A stretch of 64,000 bases of DNA, from assembly GCF_001418005.1 (NCBI RefSeq), contig NZ_LIOL01000001.1, positions 666,139-730,138 on the forward strand. The letters are read 5' to 3'. This document shows, piece by piece, positions 55,152 through 63,281 of this stretch. Below the pieces are notes generated by a model. The model was not told the origin of the DNA, ran no database searches, and saw nothing but the letters and a program-made list of their open reading frames with translations. Each line of letters begins with the position of its first letter. The first letter of the stretch is position 1. The stretch is from Chelatococcus sambhunathii (GTDB lineage Bacteria > Pseudomonadota > Alphaproteobacteria > Rhizobiales > Beijerinckiaceae). Position numbers and translations under genes: made by a program.

Positions 55152-55937
55152 TTACAGTCCCGTCTTGATCTTCTGCAGGCTCATGAGAAGGTCGACGCCC
55201 ATGCCCGCCGTCTGCCCGCTGTTACCGAACAGCGTGAGCACCGGCGCCGAAACGGTCACCGGACTGTTGACGGCGTCGTAGACGGCCGCATACCGCTGCA
55301 GGAACTTGTCAAGCTTCTCGGGATCCTTGAAGTCCTCGAAGTTGATCTTGGCCTCGATCATCTTGGCCTGAACCTCGATGTCGGCCGACGCCGCCTCTTG
55401 GGGGATGCCGAGCGCGGTCTGGACCACTGCTAGCAAAGCCCTGTCGGCCAGGATGCCGTAGACGGATTTCAGCTCTGGCGCCTTGCGCGCGAAGTAGAGC
55501 GCAAGGCGCACGCCCTCGTTCTGTGCCCCCGCCTCCTCCTCGAGCTGCTGGCGGACATAGCGCTCGACAGTGCCCTCGCGGGTCGAGGAGAAGACTGTCG
55601 TCGTCTCGCCGTAGCGTGCGAAGTTGAAGGTCTTGGTAAATTCGGCGAAACGCTTGTCGGCGAGCCTGTTGGCAAAGCTCTTGCTGTCGTCGACACCTTC
55701 CGTCAGCACCTTGCGCATGTATGCCTTGGCATAGATCATGTCTTCCAGGCCGAAAGCCTTCATGGCGAACGAATAGAGGCGATGATCCCCCAGGAAGTCG
55801 TCGATCGACTTCACGTTCTTGATGTTCTCCAGATAATATTCGCTGTCGCGCGAGACGAGCGGCGCCGACGCCGTGCGCTCCAGCGAGCGCGCCAAGTCCT
55901 TTGTGAGCATCTGATAGCTGACGAGGGTCGAAAGCAT
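55152..55937 (-). CDS. DUF1217 family flagellar-cluster protein
   Basis: 261 residues from the ATG at 55937. Repeated helical stretches such as ENIKNVKSIDDFLGDHRLYS and FGLEDMIYAKAYMRKVLTEG mark the DUF1217 family, found almost only in flagellar clusters of alphaproteobacteria. No enzymatic motif. In related bacteria the gene precedes flgF as here. It is the first gene of the long minus-strand flagellar series and diverges from motA. Its AGGAGG ribosome site is part of a perfect hairpin (55946-55960). Confidence 0.85.
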   Translation of the reverse strand: MLSTLVSYQMLTKDLARSLERTASAPLVSRDSEYYLENIKNVKSIDDFLGDHRLYSFAMKAFGLEDMIYAKAYMRKVLTEGVDDSKSFANRLADKRFAEFTKTFNFARYGETTTVFSSTREGTVERYVRQQLEEEAGAQNEGVRLALYFARKAPELKSVYGILADRALLAVVQTALGIPQEAASADIEVQAKMIEAKINFEDFKDPEKLDKFLQRYAAVYDAVNSPVTVSAPVLTLFGNSGQTAGMGVDLLMSLQKIKTGL

Positions 55938-55945
55938 TGCGGCAG

Positions 55946-55960
55946 CCTCCTGCGAGGAGG
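55946..55960 (-). promoter_or_regulatory. Hairpin that sequesters the ribosome-binding site of the DUF1217 gene
   Basis: On the minus strand CCTCCT-CGC-AGGAGG forms a perfect 6-base GC-rich stem with a 3-base loop. The AGGAGG half is the Shine-Dalgarno sequence, 8 bases before the ATG at 55937. In the folded state the site would be hidden, so translation may need unfolding by a protein, temperature or another RNA. Confidence 0.6.
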
Positions 55961-56106
55961 TTGAACCCTCTAGCTTGCCCGAGCCTGACCTTGCGCCGCC
56001 CCACCCGCTTTCAGCCCCGCGCAAGCCTCGCAGGCTAGGAAACGGCCATCGCCGCCCAGCGGGAGGGACTGGCAATCATCACGCCGACAAGCGGAGGAGA
56101 TCGGAC

Positions 56107-56988
56107 TTGAGTTTCTTCATCGGCCTGATCATCGCCATCGGCTCGATGCTCGGCGGGTTCATGGCGCTCGGCGGCAAGGTGTCCGTCATCTGGCAGCCGT
56201 TCGAATTCGTCATCATCGGCGGCATCGCCCTCGGCATCTTCATCATCGCCAATCCCATGTCGACCGTGAAGGACACCGGCAAGGCGATCAAGGAAGCGAT
56301 CGCCGGCGACGTGCCCAAGCGCGACGACTATCTCGCCATCCTGGGCCTCCTCTTCAACCTGCTGCGCGAACTGCGCAGCAAGGCCCGCAACGAGGTCGAG
56401 GCGCATATCGACGATCCGCACAACTCGCCGATCTTCAACAATTTTCCGCGCGTGCTGAAGAACCAGGAACTGACGAACTTCGTCTGCGACTACGTGCGCC
56501 TGCTCATCATCGGCAACGCCCGCCCGCACGAGATCGAGTCCCTGATGGACGAGGAACTCGTCACCATGCGCCGGCACAAGCTCAAGCCCTACAATTCGCT
56601 CACCGTGGTGTCGGAAGCCCTGCCCGCCCTCGGCATCGTGGCGGCCGTGCTCGGCATCGTCAAAGCCATGGGCGCCATCGACCAGTCACCAGCCATCCTC
56701 GGCAGCCTCATCGGGGCGGCGCTCATCGGCACCTTCATCGGCATCTTCACATCCTATGCCGTGCTCACTCCGCTCGCACAGAAGATCAAGCTGACACGCG
56801 AGAAGCAGGCCCGCATCTACATCATCGTCAAGCAGACGCTGCTCGCCTACATGAACGGCGCCCTGCCGCAGATCGCCCTGGAGCACGGCCGCAAGGCCAT
56901 CTCTGCGCCCGAGCGGCCGACCATCGACGAGGTGGAGAACGAGACCGTCATCGGCCGCAACGATGCGGCCGCAGCGGAGGCTGCCTGA
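56107..56988 (+). CDS. motA: Flagellar motor stator protein MotA
   Basis: 293 residues from a TTG start at 56107, chosen because GGAGGAGA lies 6-7 bases upstream and the protein begins SFFIGLIIAIGSMLGGFMAL, as MotA does. Four TM segments, a cytoplasmic loop with LRELRSKARNEVEAHIDDP carrying the charged residues that meet FliG, and ALPALGIVAAVLGIVKAMG with the conserved proline. Stator ring for proton-driven rotation. The partner motB is not in the window. Confidence 0.95.
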   Translation: MSFFIGLIIAIGSMLGGFMALGGKVSVIWQPFEFVIIGGIALGIFIIANPMSTVKDTGKAIKEAIAGDVPKRDDYLAILGLLFNLLRELRSKARNEVEAHIDDPHNSPIFNNFPRVLKNQELTNFVCDYVRLLIIGNARPHEIESLMDEELVTMRRHKLKPYNSLTVVSEALPALGIVAAVLGIVKAMGAIDQSPAILGSLIGAALIGTFIGIFTSYAVLTPLAQKIKLTREKQARIYIIVKQTLLAYMNGALPQIALEHGRKAISAPERPTIDEVENETVIGRNDAAAAEAA

Positions 56989-56991
56989 TCC

Positions 56992-57930
56992 ATGGACAAC
57001 AGCATGAGCCAGGCCGTCAGCAACGACATTCGCGACAGGCTTCTCGACGCGGCCGGCCTGTCGCTCGACCGGTTGCCGATGCTGCATGTGATCTTCGATC
57101 GCATGGCCACGTATTGCGCTGACAACCTGCGCCACCTCTCGGCCTCGCCGTCCTATTTCTCGCTCTCGACCATCGAGAGCGGTCGCGTCAGCGATATCCT
57201 CGAGATCTACGAAGCCAACGCGGTCGCCGGCGTCTTCAACGTGCCGGAATGGGACAGCGAGATCCTCGTCGGCTTCGACCGCGACTTCGTCTTCACCATG
57301 GTCGAGGTGCTGCTCGGCGCCGACGGCACCGAGCCGCCCGTCGACGACGAGCGCGGCTTCACCAATATCGAGATGCGCATCTCCATGGCCATCTTCGAGC
57401 AGGTGGGTAAGGCCCTGCAGGCTTCGTTCTCGATGGTGTCGGACGCGCGCTTCAAGTTCGAGCGCCTGGAGACGCGCATGGACTTCGCGGTGATCGGCCG
57501 GCGCAACAACCTCGCCGTCGTCTCCAAGTTTCTGCTGCAGGCCCTTAATCGCGGCGGCGAGATGTTCGTCATCATCCCGCAGTCGGCCCTGAACCCGATG
57601 CGCCAGACGCTGGCGCGCGTGCTCTCCGGCGACAATTCTACGCGCGACCCGCGCTGGACGGAGCAGATCCGCAACGAGGTGAGCCGCACCGAAGTGAAGC
57701 TCCGAGCCGTGCTCGAGGAGCGGGAAATGGCGCTCGGCGACATCGCCGATCTAAAGATCGGGCAGGTGATCGAATTGCAGGCAACGCCGCGCAGCCGCGT
57801 CAAGCTCGAAGGCAACGACCAGCCGCTCTTCTGGTGCCGCCTCGGCCAATCCGACGGGTCCTACATGCTGCGCGTGGAGGACTACATCGATCAGGAGCAG
57901 GAGTTTATCGATGACGTCCTCTCTCGTTGA
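56992..57930 (+). CDS. fliM: Flagellar motor switch protein FliM
   Basis: 312 residues. The middle CheC-like domain and the C-terminal SpoA domain (KIGQVIELQATPRSRVKLEG) are visible. The N-terminal CheY-binding motif with EIDALL found in enterobacterial FliM is not seen; the protein starts MDNSMSQAVSNDIRDRLLDA. Divergent FliM sequences of this kind are known in rhizobia. Part of the C-ring and contact for CheY-P. Overlaps the DUF6468 gene by 20 bases. Confidence 0.92.
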   Translation: MDNSMSQAVSNDIRDRLLDAAGLSLDRLPMLHVIFDRMATYCADNLRHLSASPSYFSLSTIESGRVSDILEIYEANAVAGVFNVPEWDSEILVGFDRDFVFTMVEVLLGADGTEPPVDDERGFTNIEMRISMAIFEQVGKALQASFSMVSDARFKFERLETRMDFAVIGRRNNLAVVSKFLLQALNRGGEMFVIIPQSALNPMRQTLARVLSGDNSTRDPRWTEQIRNEVSRTEVKLRAVLEEREMALGDIADLKIGQVIELQATPRSRVKLEGNDQPLFWCRLGQSDGSYMLRVEDYIDQEQEFIDDVLSR

Positions 57931-58279
57931 CTACGTCCTTCTCGCCGCCCTCGCCCTGACGAGCGCCTGCGTGCTGGCGACCTATCTCAAGCTGCGCCAC
58001 TTCGACCGCAACCACTACGACTACAAGCGCACCCTCGACGCCACGGCGGACGCGCTGAAGGCGGCCGGCCACTCCATGGGCAGCTTCACCACCGATGGCC
58101 AGAAGACCCTCCTTGAGCTCGCCATGCGCATCGACGAGGCCCGCAAGACGCTCGCCAGCCTCGACGCAGGCATCGCTGCCGCGCACGACACGCTGGCGAA
58201 TCTGGAGAAGGCCGCCCAACATCCGGCCGGGGGCGGACGCGCCACCCTGCGGCTCGTCGGCGAGGACACGACGGCGTGA
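57911..58279 (+). CDS. DUF6468-type small membrane protein between fliM and fliN
   Basis: 122 residues. N-terminal TM helix (about 6-26, VDYVLLAALALTSACVLATY) and a long helical, probably coiled-coil tail with LDATADALKAAGHSMGSFTT and MRIDEARKTLASLDAGIAAA. Its place between fliM and fliN is conserved in alphaproteobacteria. The function is unknown; a membrane-anchored helper of the C-ring is possible. It overlaps fliM by 20 bases. Confidence 0.75.
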   Translation: MTSSLVDYVLLAALALTSACVLATYLKLRHFDRNHYDYKRTLDATADALKAAGHSMGSFTTDGQKTLLELAMRIDEARKTLASLDAGIAAAHDTLANLEKAAQHPAGGGRATLRLVGEDTTA

Positions 58280-58315
58280 CGCTCCTGCACCGGCGCAAGA
58301 CGAGGAAGTGATCGA

Positions 58316-58705
58316 ATGAACCAGAAGTCGGACGACGACTTTGACGGGCTCGGCGAGCCCGCCTCCCACGACGAGGCCCTGTTCGCCCAGGGCACCGAGC
58401 CGCGTAGGGCGACGGGCAAGGACGAGCCGCTCGGCAGCCCGCGCAACCTCGACACGATCCTGCGCATCCCGGTCGTCATGCAGGTGGTCCTCGGCTCGGC
58501 GACGATGCCGGTCGCAAACCTCATGAAGCTCGGGCGCGGCGCCATCGTGCCGCTCGATCACCGCGTCGGCGAGCCCGTCGACGTTGTCGTCAACGGCCGC
58601 GTCATCGCCCGCGGCGAAGTGGTCGTGGTCGAGGACGACAATTCTCGCTTCGGCGTGTCGCTGACCGAGATCGTCGGCCCGCCCGGATCCGAGCTCGGCA
58701 GCTGA
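58316..58705 (+). CDS. fliN: Flagellar motor switch protein FliN
   Basis: 129 residues. An acidic N-terminus, then the SpoA domain with ILRIPVVMQVVLGSATMPVA, LMKLGRGAIVPLDHRVGEPV and GRVIARGEVVVVEDDNSRFG. It forms the lower C-ring with FliM and binds FliH-FliI. Its stop and the fliG start share one base (TGATG). Confidence 0.96.
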   Translation: MNQKSDDDFDGLGEPASHDEALFAQGTEPRRATGKDEPLGSPRNLDTILRIPVVMQVVLGSATMPVANLMKLGRGAIVPLDHRVGEPVDVVVNGRVIARGEVVVVEDDNSRFGVSLTEIVGPPGSELGS

Positions 58706-59754
58706 TGGCGGCGACGGCAATCCCCTCGAAGGCGCCGCAACCGATCGTGCCGCGCGGGACGCTGACGCGCGGCATCGAGAAGGTAGCTGCGCTGCTGCTT
58801 GCCATGGAGAAGCCGACCGCGGGCCGGCTGCTCACGCACTTCACGTCCGAGGAGATCAAGGAGATCACACGCACGGCGGCCGAACTCGGCCCCATCCCCG
58901 CGCCGCAGATCGAAGCCCTGGTCGAAGAGTTCGCGGCCCAGTTCGCCACCGGCAAGAATCTCTTCGGCACGGCGAGCGAAGTGGAGAAGCTGCTGCAAGG
59001 CGTGCTGCCGCCCGAGCAAATCGCCGAGATCATGTCCGGCCTGATGGGCAACTCCAACCGCTCGATCTGGGACCGTATCTCCAATGTTTCCGAGAACGTG
59101 CTCGCGAGCTATCTCCTCAAGGAGCATCCGCAGACGGCCGCGCTCATCCTCTCCAAGGTCAAGCCGGCCTGCGCGGCCAAGGCCATGGGCCAGCTGCCGC
59201 AAGACATGCGCAACGACATCATGCGTCGCATGCTGACCTTCAAGCCCATCGTCGACGAAACGATGCGCATCATCGAGCGCACTATTCACGAAGACTTCAT
59301 GCTGAACTTCTCCCGCAATGCGGGCGCGGATACGCACGCCAAGATGGCCGATATCATCAACAAGATGGAACGCGACCATATGGAGGACGTGCTCAACTCG
59401 CTCAGCGCTACCCGACCGAAGTCGGCGGAAATCCTCAAAGGGCTGCTCTTCACCTTCGACGACATCGTCAATCTCACGCCGGCGGCGCGCACGCTGCTGT
59501 TCGACCAGATCCCCAACGACAGGATCGTGCTGGCCCTCAAGGGCACGGACCAGTCCTTCCGCGAGATCATCCTGTCCTCACTCGCCTCCCGTGTGCGCCG
59601 CATGGTCGAGCACGAGCTCAACGGCCGCGAGCCGGCGGCCCAGCGCGACGTTCTGGAGGCGCGGCGCACCATCACGGACCTGGCGCTCGAGCTCGCCGGG
59701 CGCGGCGAGATCGACCTCAACCCCGAAGGAGACGACGACGCCTTCATTCGCTGA
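58705..59754 (+). CDS. fliG: Flagellar motor switch protein FliG
   Basis: 349 residues. N-terminal FliF-binding part with KVAALLLAMEKPTAGRLLTH, middle ARM repeat with LLKEHPQTAALILSKVKPAC, and the C-terminal torque domain with LLFTFDDIVNLTPAARTLLF and charged residues in LASRVRRMVEHELNG. It transmits torque from MotA to the rotor. FliF is not in the window. Confidence 0.97.
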   Translation: MAATAIPSKAPQPIVPRGTLTRGIEKVAALLLAMEKPTAGRLLTHFTSEEIKEITRTAAELGPIPAPQIEALVEEFAAQFATGKNLFGTASEVEKLLQGVLPPEQIAEIMSGLMGNSNRSIWDRISNVSENVLASYLLKEHPQTAALILSKVKPACAAKAMGQLPQDMRNDIMRRMLTFKPIVDETMRIIERTIHEDFMLNFSRNAGADTHAKMADIINKMERDHMEDVLNSLSATRPKSAEILKGLLFTFDDIVNLTPAARTLLFDQIPNDRIVLALKGTDQSFREIILSSLASRVRRMVEHELNGREPAAQRDVLEARRTITDLALELAGRGEIDLNPEGDDDAFIR

Positions 59755-59786
59755 GCCGAGCGCACGGGCGCCGCGGACAGGAAGCA

Positions 59787-59806
59787 CGGCCGGACGGCTC
59801 CGGCCG
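59787..59806. repeat. Hairpin between fliG and flhB
   Basis: CGGCCGGA-CGGC-TCCGGCCG, a perfect 8-base stem 33 bases after the fliG stop and 34 before flhB. Without a U-tract it is not a good intrinsic terminator; it may be an mRNA processing or stability element that lowers flhB output relative to fliG. Confidence 0.5.
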
Positions 59807-59840
59807 GCGGGACGAGTGAGGGTGCCGCCAGGCGCACGCT

Positions 59841-60956
59841 ATGGCCGAGCAGCCCGATCAGGACAGCAAGACCGAAGAGCCGACCGAGAAGAAGGTCCGC
59901 GACGCGCTCGACAAGGGCAATGTGCCCTATTCGCGCGAGACGTCGATCTTCGCCTCGCTCGGCGCAATCCTCATCGCCTTTTCGTTCCTGACGCGGGACA
60001 ACGGGGCGCAGCTCGGCGAGCGGCTGACACGCCTAATCGACACGCCCGGCGGATTCTCGCTGGCGAATGGCCATGACGCATCCGTGCTGATGCAGGCCGT
60101 CGCCTGGGATGCGGGGCAATTCGTCTTGCCCATCGTCATCGTCATTGCCATAGCGGGCACCTGTGCATCCCTCTTCCAGAACGCTCCGCGCGTGGTGGGC
60201 GAGCGCATCCGCCCGAAGTGGCAGCGCATATCGCCGACAGCCGGCTTCAAACGGATTTTCGGCAAGCAGGGATTTGTTGAATTTTTCAAATCCCTGTTCA
60301 AGTTCACAGTCGTCGGCCTGGCGTGCCTCATCCTGCTGGGCTCGGAGCAATCACGGGCGATAAATGCCATGTTCACCGATCCGAGCCTCCTGCCGGAAAC
60401 GCTGCTGACGATCGCACTGCGGCTCGTCTCGGCCGTCTGTGTCGCCACCATCCTGCTCGTTGCGGCTGACCTCGTGTGGGCACGCCTGCGCTGGCACCGC
60501 GAATTGCGCATGACGCGCCAGGAGGTGAAGGACGAGTTCAAGCAGGCCGAGGGCGATCCGCTCATCAAGTCGCGCATGCGCTCCATGGCGCTCGACCAGT
60601 CGCGCAAGCGCATGATGGCCTCGGTGCCGATGGCGACCGTGGTCATCACCAATCCGACCCATTTCGCCGTCGCCCTGCGCTACGTGCGCGAGGAAGGCGG
60701 CGCCCCCCTTGTCGTCGCCAAGGGCCAGGACCTCATCGCCCTCAGGATCCGCGAAATCGCGACCCAGCATGACATTCCCATCATCGAGGACAAGCCGCTC
60801 GCCCGCGCCCTCTACGACGCCGCGGAAGTCGACCGCATGATCCCGCCCGAGTTCTTCAAGGCTGTCGCGCAGGTGCTCTACTACGTCTACACCCGCGAAG
60901 GCGGCAACGGCGCCCAACCGCGTCCACACAGCATGGACCGCCCCCTGCTGAAGTGA
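59841..60956 (+). CDS. flhB: Flagellar biosynthesis protein FlhB
   Basis: 371 residues. The N-terminus QDSKTEEPTEKKVRDALDKG is the standard FlhB opening, then four TM helices, and a cytoplasmic domain with the self-cleavage site NPTH at 271-274 (VVITNPTHFAVALRY). It switches export specificity from rod/hook to filament substrates. The C-terminal tail is Gly/Asn/Pro-rich. Last gene of the motA-fliM-N-G-flhB series. Confidence 0.97.
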   Translation: MAEQPDQDSKTEEPTEKKVRDALDKGNVPYSRETSIFASLGAILIAFSFLTRDNGAQLGERLTRLIDTPGGFSLANGHDASVLMQAVAWDAGQFVLPIVIVIAIAGTCASLFQNAPRVVGERIRPKWQRISPTAGFKRIFGKQGFVEFFKSLFKFTVVGLACLILLGSEQSRAINAMFTDPSLLPETLLTIALRLVSAVCVATILLVAADLVWARLRWHRELRMTRQEVKDEFKQAEGDPLIKSRMRSMALDQSRKRMMASVPMATVVITNPTHFAVALRYVREEGGAPLVVAKGQDLIALRIREIATQHDIPIIEDKPLARALYDAAEVDRMIPPEFFKAVAQVLYYVYTREGGNGAQPRPHSMDRPLLK

Positions 60957-60975
60957 GTCGGCAGGCAGGCTCCCT

Positions 60976-61461
60976 TCACAGGAACCCGATCCACCGTCCG
61001 GCGACGACGGCCCCCATCCAGGCGACGATCGACAGCACAGCCGCGAACCGCACGCGACGGTGAACCGGCCCGCCCGCTGCAACCGACCGCCATGGACGAC
61101 TGCGGCGCAGCAGGAGCGCGTTGGCGACACCGATGGCGACGAGGCCGAGCTTCGTGAGGAAGGCCGGGTTCGCGACATATTCGGCCGGGCGCACCGAGAA
61201 CAGGAGCACGCCTGTCAGAACGGTGAGCACGATGCCCACCGCCGCGATGCGCGTCAGGAAGGACGCCAGCACCGGGAGCGGATGGCGCCGGAAGAGGCCG
61301 ACGAGCCGCAGATCGAGCGGCACGATGGCGCCGACGATGAGTCCAATCGAGGCAATATGCGCCGCGTTGAGAAGGAGATAGGCAAGGCTCGAGCGCCGCA
61401 GCAGCGCCGCGCCCGGCCAGGCGGCGAGTGCCTGGAGCGCCTCGCTGAAGAACCCGCTCAA
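60976..61461 (-). CDS. DUF2214-like four-helix membrane protein
   Basis: 161 residues with four hydrophobic helices (about 25-48, 62-86, 101-118, 138-158). SLAYLLLNAAHIASIGLIVG with a His inside the first helix and VPLDLRLVGLFRRHPLP resemble DUF2214/DUF6644 proteins, which keep such a His and may bind a cofactor. It overlaps the DUF6152 gene by four bases, so the two act as a pair. Function unknown. It is an odd insertion between flagellar genes and converges with flhB 19 bases away. Confidence 0.65.
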   Translation of the reverse strand: MSGFFSEALQALAAWPGAALLRRSSLAYLLLNAAHIASIGLIVGAIVPLDLRLVGLFRRHPLPVLASFLTRIAAVGIVLTVLTGVLLFSVRPAEYVANPAFLTKLGLVAIGVANALLLRRSRPWRSVAAGGPVHRRVRFAAVLSIVAWMGAVVAGRWIGFL

Positions 61462-61871
61462 TTGGTCCTGATGCGTTCAGGATAAATGTCGTAGGTCTTG
61501 CCGCCAACAGTGATGCGCACGGCCTTCATCCGTTTCTCGCCCGCATCCTGCGAGCGGTTGCCGATGGCGACGATCTCATCGCCGACCTTGGCCGAGCTTT
61601 CGACGAAGCCCGCCCGCTCCGTCTGGCGCGGATTGCCGAGTTCGACGCGCCATACGCCATCGGAGGCGGTCTCGATGTCGAGGGTCGGATGCGGGGGACC
61701 GATATAGATGTCGCGAATCGTGCCCTTGAGCTCGATCTGGTCTGCATCCGCCCATGACCAGCCGTGATGGGCCGCGGCGCCGGCCAGCACCGGCAGCACG
61801 AACATCGATGCGACGAAGAGGCGCGCCACGATTGCGCGCGCGAATTGTCCTGCAGTGCGCTGCGAGCCCAT
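61458..61871 (-). CDS. DUF6152-like secreted protein
   Basis: 137 residues. A signal peptide (about 12-34, LFVASMFVLPVLAGAAA) is followed at once by HHGW (His35-His36), then IELKGTIRDIYIGPPHPTLD and a small beta-barrel with EIVAIGNRSQDAGEKRMKAV. The mature N-terminal HHGW and the second His-containing loop suggest metal binding at the outer face of the membrane. The gene family often pairs with a small membrane protein gene, as here. Start at 61871 fits the signal peptide. Confidence 0.72.
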   Translation of the reverse strand: MGSQRTAGQFARAIVARLFVASMFVLPVLAGAAAHHGWSWADADQIELKGTIRDIYIGPPHPTLDIETASDGVWRVELGNPRQTERAGFVESSAKVGDEIVAIGNRSQDAGEKRMKAVRITVGGKTYDIYPERIRTN

Positions 61872-61972
61872 GGTGCGCTCCCTTGCGGCGGATGCAAGCG
61901 GACGCAAACGGTAGGGAGGGCGCTACGTCCGGTCAACGACCGGCCGATCAACTATCGGCGAGCGACGAGTCC

Positions 61973-62743
61973 TCAGAAGAACGATCGCACCAGTCCGCCG
62001 ACAAGCATGTTCCAGCCGTCGATGAGGATGAAGAACAGCACCTTGAACGGCAAGGCGATCACCGTTGGCGGCATCATCATCATGCCCATGGACATGACGA
62101 GTGTCGCCACGATCATGTCGATGACGAGAAAGGGCAGGAGGATGAGAAAGCCCATCTCGAAGCCGCGGCGCAGCTCCGAGATCATGAAGGCCGGAATGAT
62201 GATGCGCAGGTCGATCGCCTCGCCTTCGGCGCGCGGCGCGAAGGAACCGGCGGCGAGGTCGTCGAAGAGCTGCAGGTCCTTCTCGCGCACATGGCGCAGC
62301 ATGAACTCGCGGAACGGCGTCGTGACCTTCTGGTACGCCTCCTCGTGCGAGATCCGGTTCTCCGTCAGCGGCTTGAGGCCTTCTTCCCAGGCTTTGTCGA
62401 AGGTCGGCGCCATGACGTAGAAGGTCATGAACAGCGCGAGCGAGATCATCACGATGTTCGCCGGCGTGCTCTGGAGCCCGAGGCCCGAGCGCAGGAACGA
62501 CAGCGCGATGACGAAGCGGGTGAAGCTCGTCACCATGATGAGCAGCCCCGGCGCCAGCGACAGCACCGTAAGCAGCACGATCATCTGCACGATGCGGCCC
62601 GTCATCGCGCCCTCGCCGCCCGGCAGGAGCTGGCCGAGGTCCGGCAGCTGGTTGTTGGCCTGGGCGAAGGCGGCGCCCGCCATCAGGGCGACGACAGGCA
62701 GGGCGAGCCCTGCAGCGAGGAACGGTCGGCTACGCAACTTCAT
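61973..62743 (-). CDS. fliP: Flagellar biosynthetic protein FliP
   Basis: 256 residues. Cleavable signal peptide (about 1-27, AGAAFA), then VLLTVLSLAPGLLIMVTSFT and LGLQSTPANIVMISLALFMT, both hallmarks of FliP, a periplasmic loop with LQLFDDLA, and a C-terminal TM pair. Core subunit of the export gate with FliQ and FliR, which are encoded 16 kb away. Follows fliL by 13 bases. Confidence 0.97.
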   Translation of the reverse strand: MKLRSRPFLAAGLALPVVALMAGAAFAQANNQLPDLGQLLPGGEGAMTGRIVQMIVLLTVLSLAPGLLIMVTSFTRFVIALSFLRSGLGLQSTPANIVMISLALFMTFYVMAPTFDKAWEEGLKPLTENRISHEEAYQKVTTPFREFMLRHVREKDLQLFDDLAAGSFAPRAEGEAIDLRIIIPAFMISELRRGFEMGFLILLPFLVIDMIVATLVMSMGMMMMPPTVIALPFKVLFFILIDGWNMLVGGLVRSFF

Positions 62744-62756
62744 GACCGGTCACCCT

Positions 62757-63254
62757 TCACTGCACGATCAGCGTCTCGATCAGCAGCTCGCGCACGCGAC
62801 CGTCGGCGCGCACGCGGGCCCGCTCGTTGAGATCCTCGCGCAGGTGCTGCAGACCGCTCGGCCCCTCGATCTGGGCCAGCGTCAACGTCTTCACATAAGC
62901 CATCATGTCCTGGCGGATCTCGCCGCCCATGACGTCCGGATTCTCGATGGTGCCGTTGTCGAAGATGATCGAGGTCTCGAGGCGCACCCACACGTCGGCC
63001 GGCTCGGAGAGGTTCGCCACCACCGGCTCGAGCGTTTTGATGACGGTGTTGCCGGAATATTTGAGCGGACGCGGTGTACCCTGCGCCGCCTCCTTCTCCG
63101 CGTTGGCGAGGCGCTTGACGGTATTGGCGAGGTGAATGCCCGACAAGCTGCCGACACCGAGCGCGATCAGCGTCAGCATGACAAGCGCAGGTAGCCAGCG
63201 CTCGCCGCCGCCTGCCTCCTTCTTCCGCTTCTTCAATAACGGCGCCCGCGCCAT
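62757..63254 (-). CDS. fliL: Flagellar basal body-associated protein FliL
   Basis: 165 residues. Basic N-terminus KKRKKE, TM at about 20-42, periplasmic domain with KTLEPVVANLSEPADVWVRL and the C-terminal NERARVRADGRVRELLIETL. It surrounds the stator and supports torque. Between flgH (27 bases) and fliP (13 bases). Confidence 0.94.
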   Translation of the reverse strand: MARAPLLKKRKKEAGGGERWLPALVMLTLIALGVGSLSGIHLANTVKRLANAEKEAAQGTPRPLKYSGNTVIKTLEPVVANLSEPADVWVRLETSIIFDNGTIENPDVMGGEIRQDMMAYVKTLTLAQIEGPSGLQHLREDLNERARVRADGRVRELLIETLIVQ

Positions 63255-63281
63255 GTGCCTGCCTCTCGCCTGCCCGCCGCG

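Noticed and set aside
59787-59806. Intrinsic terminator between fliG and flhB
   Set aside because: The stem is good but no U-tract follows on either strand, so it was kept only as a hairpin.
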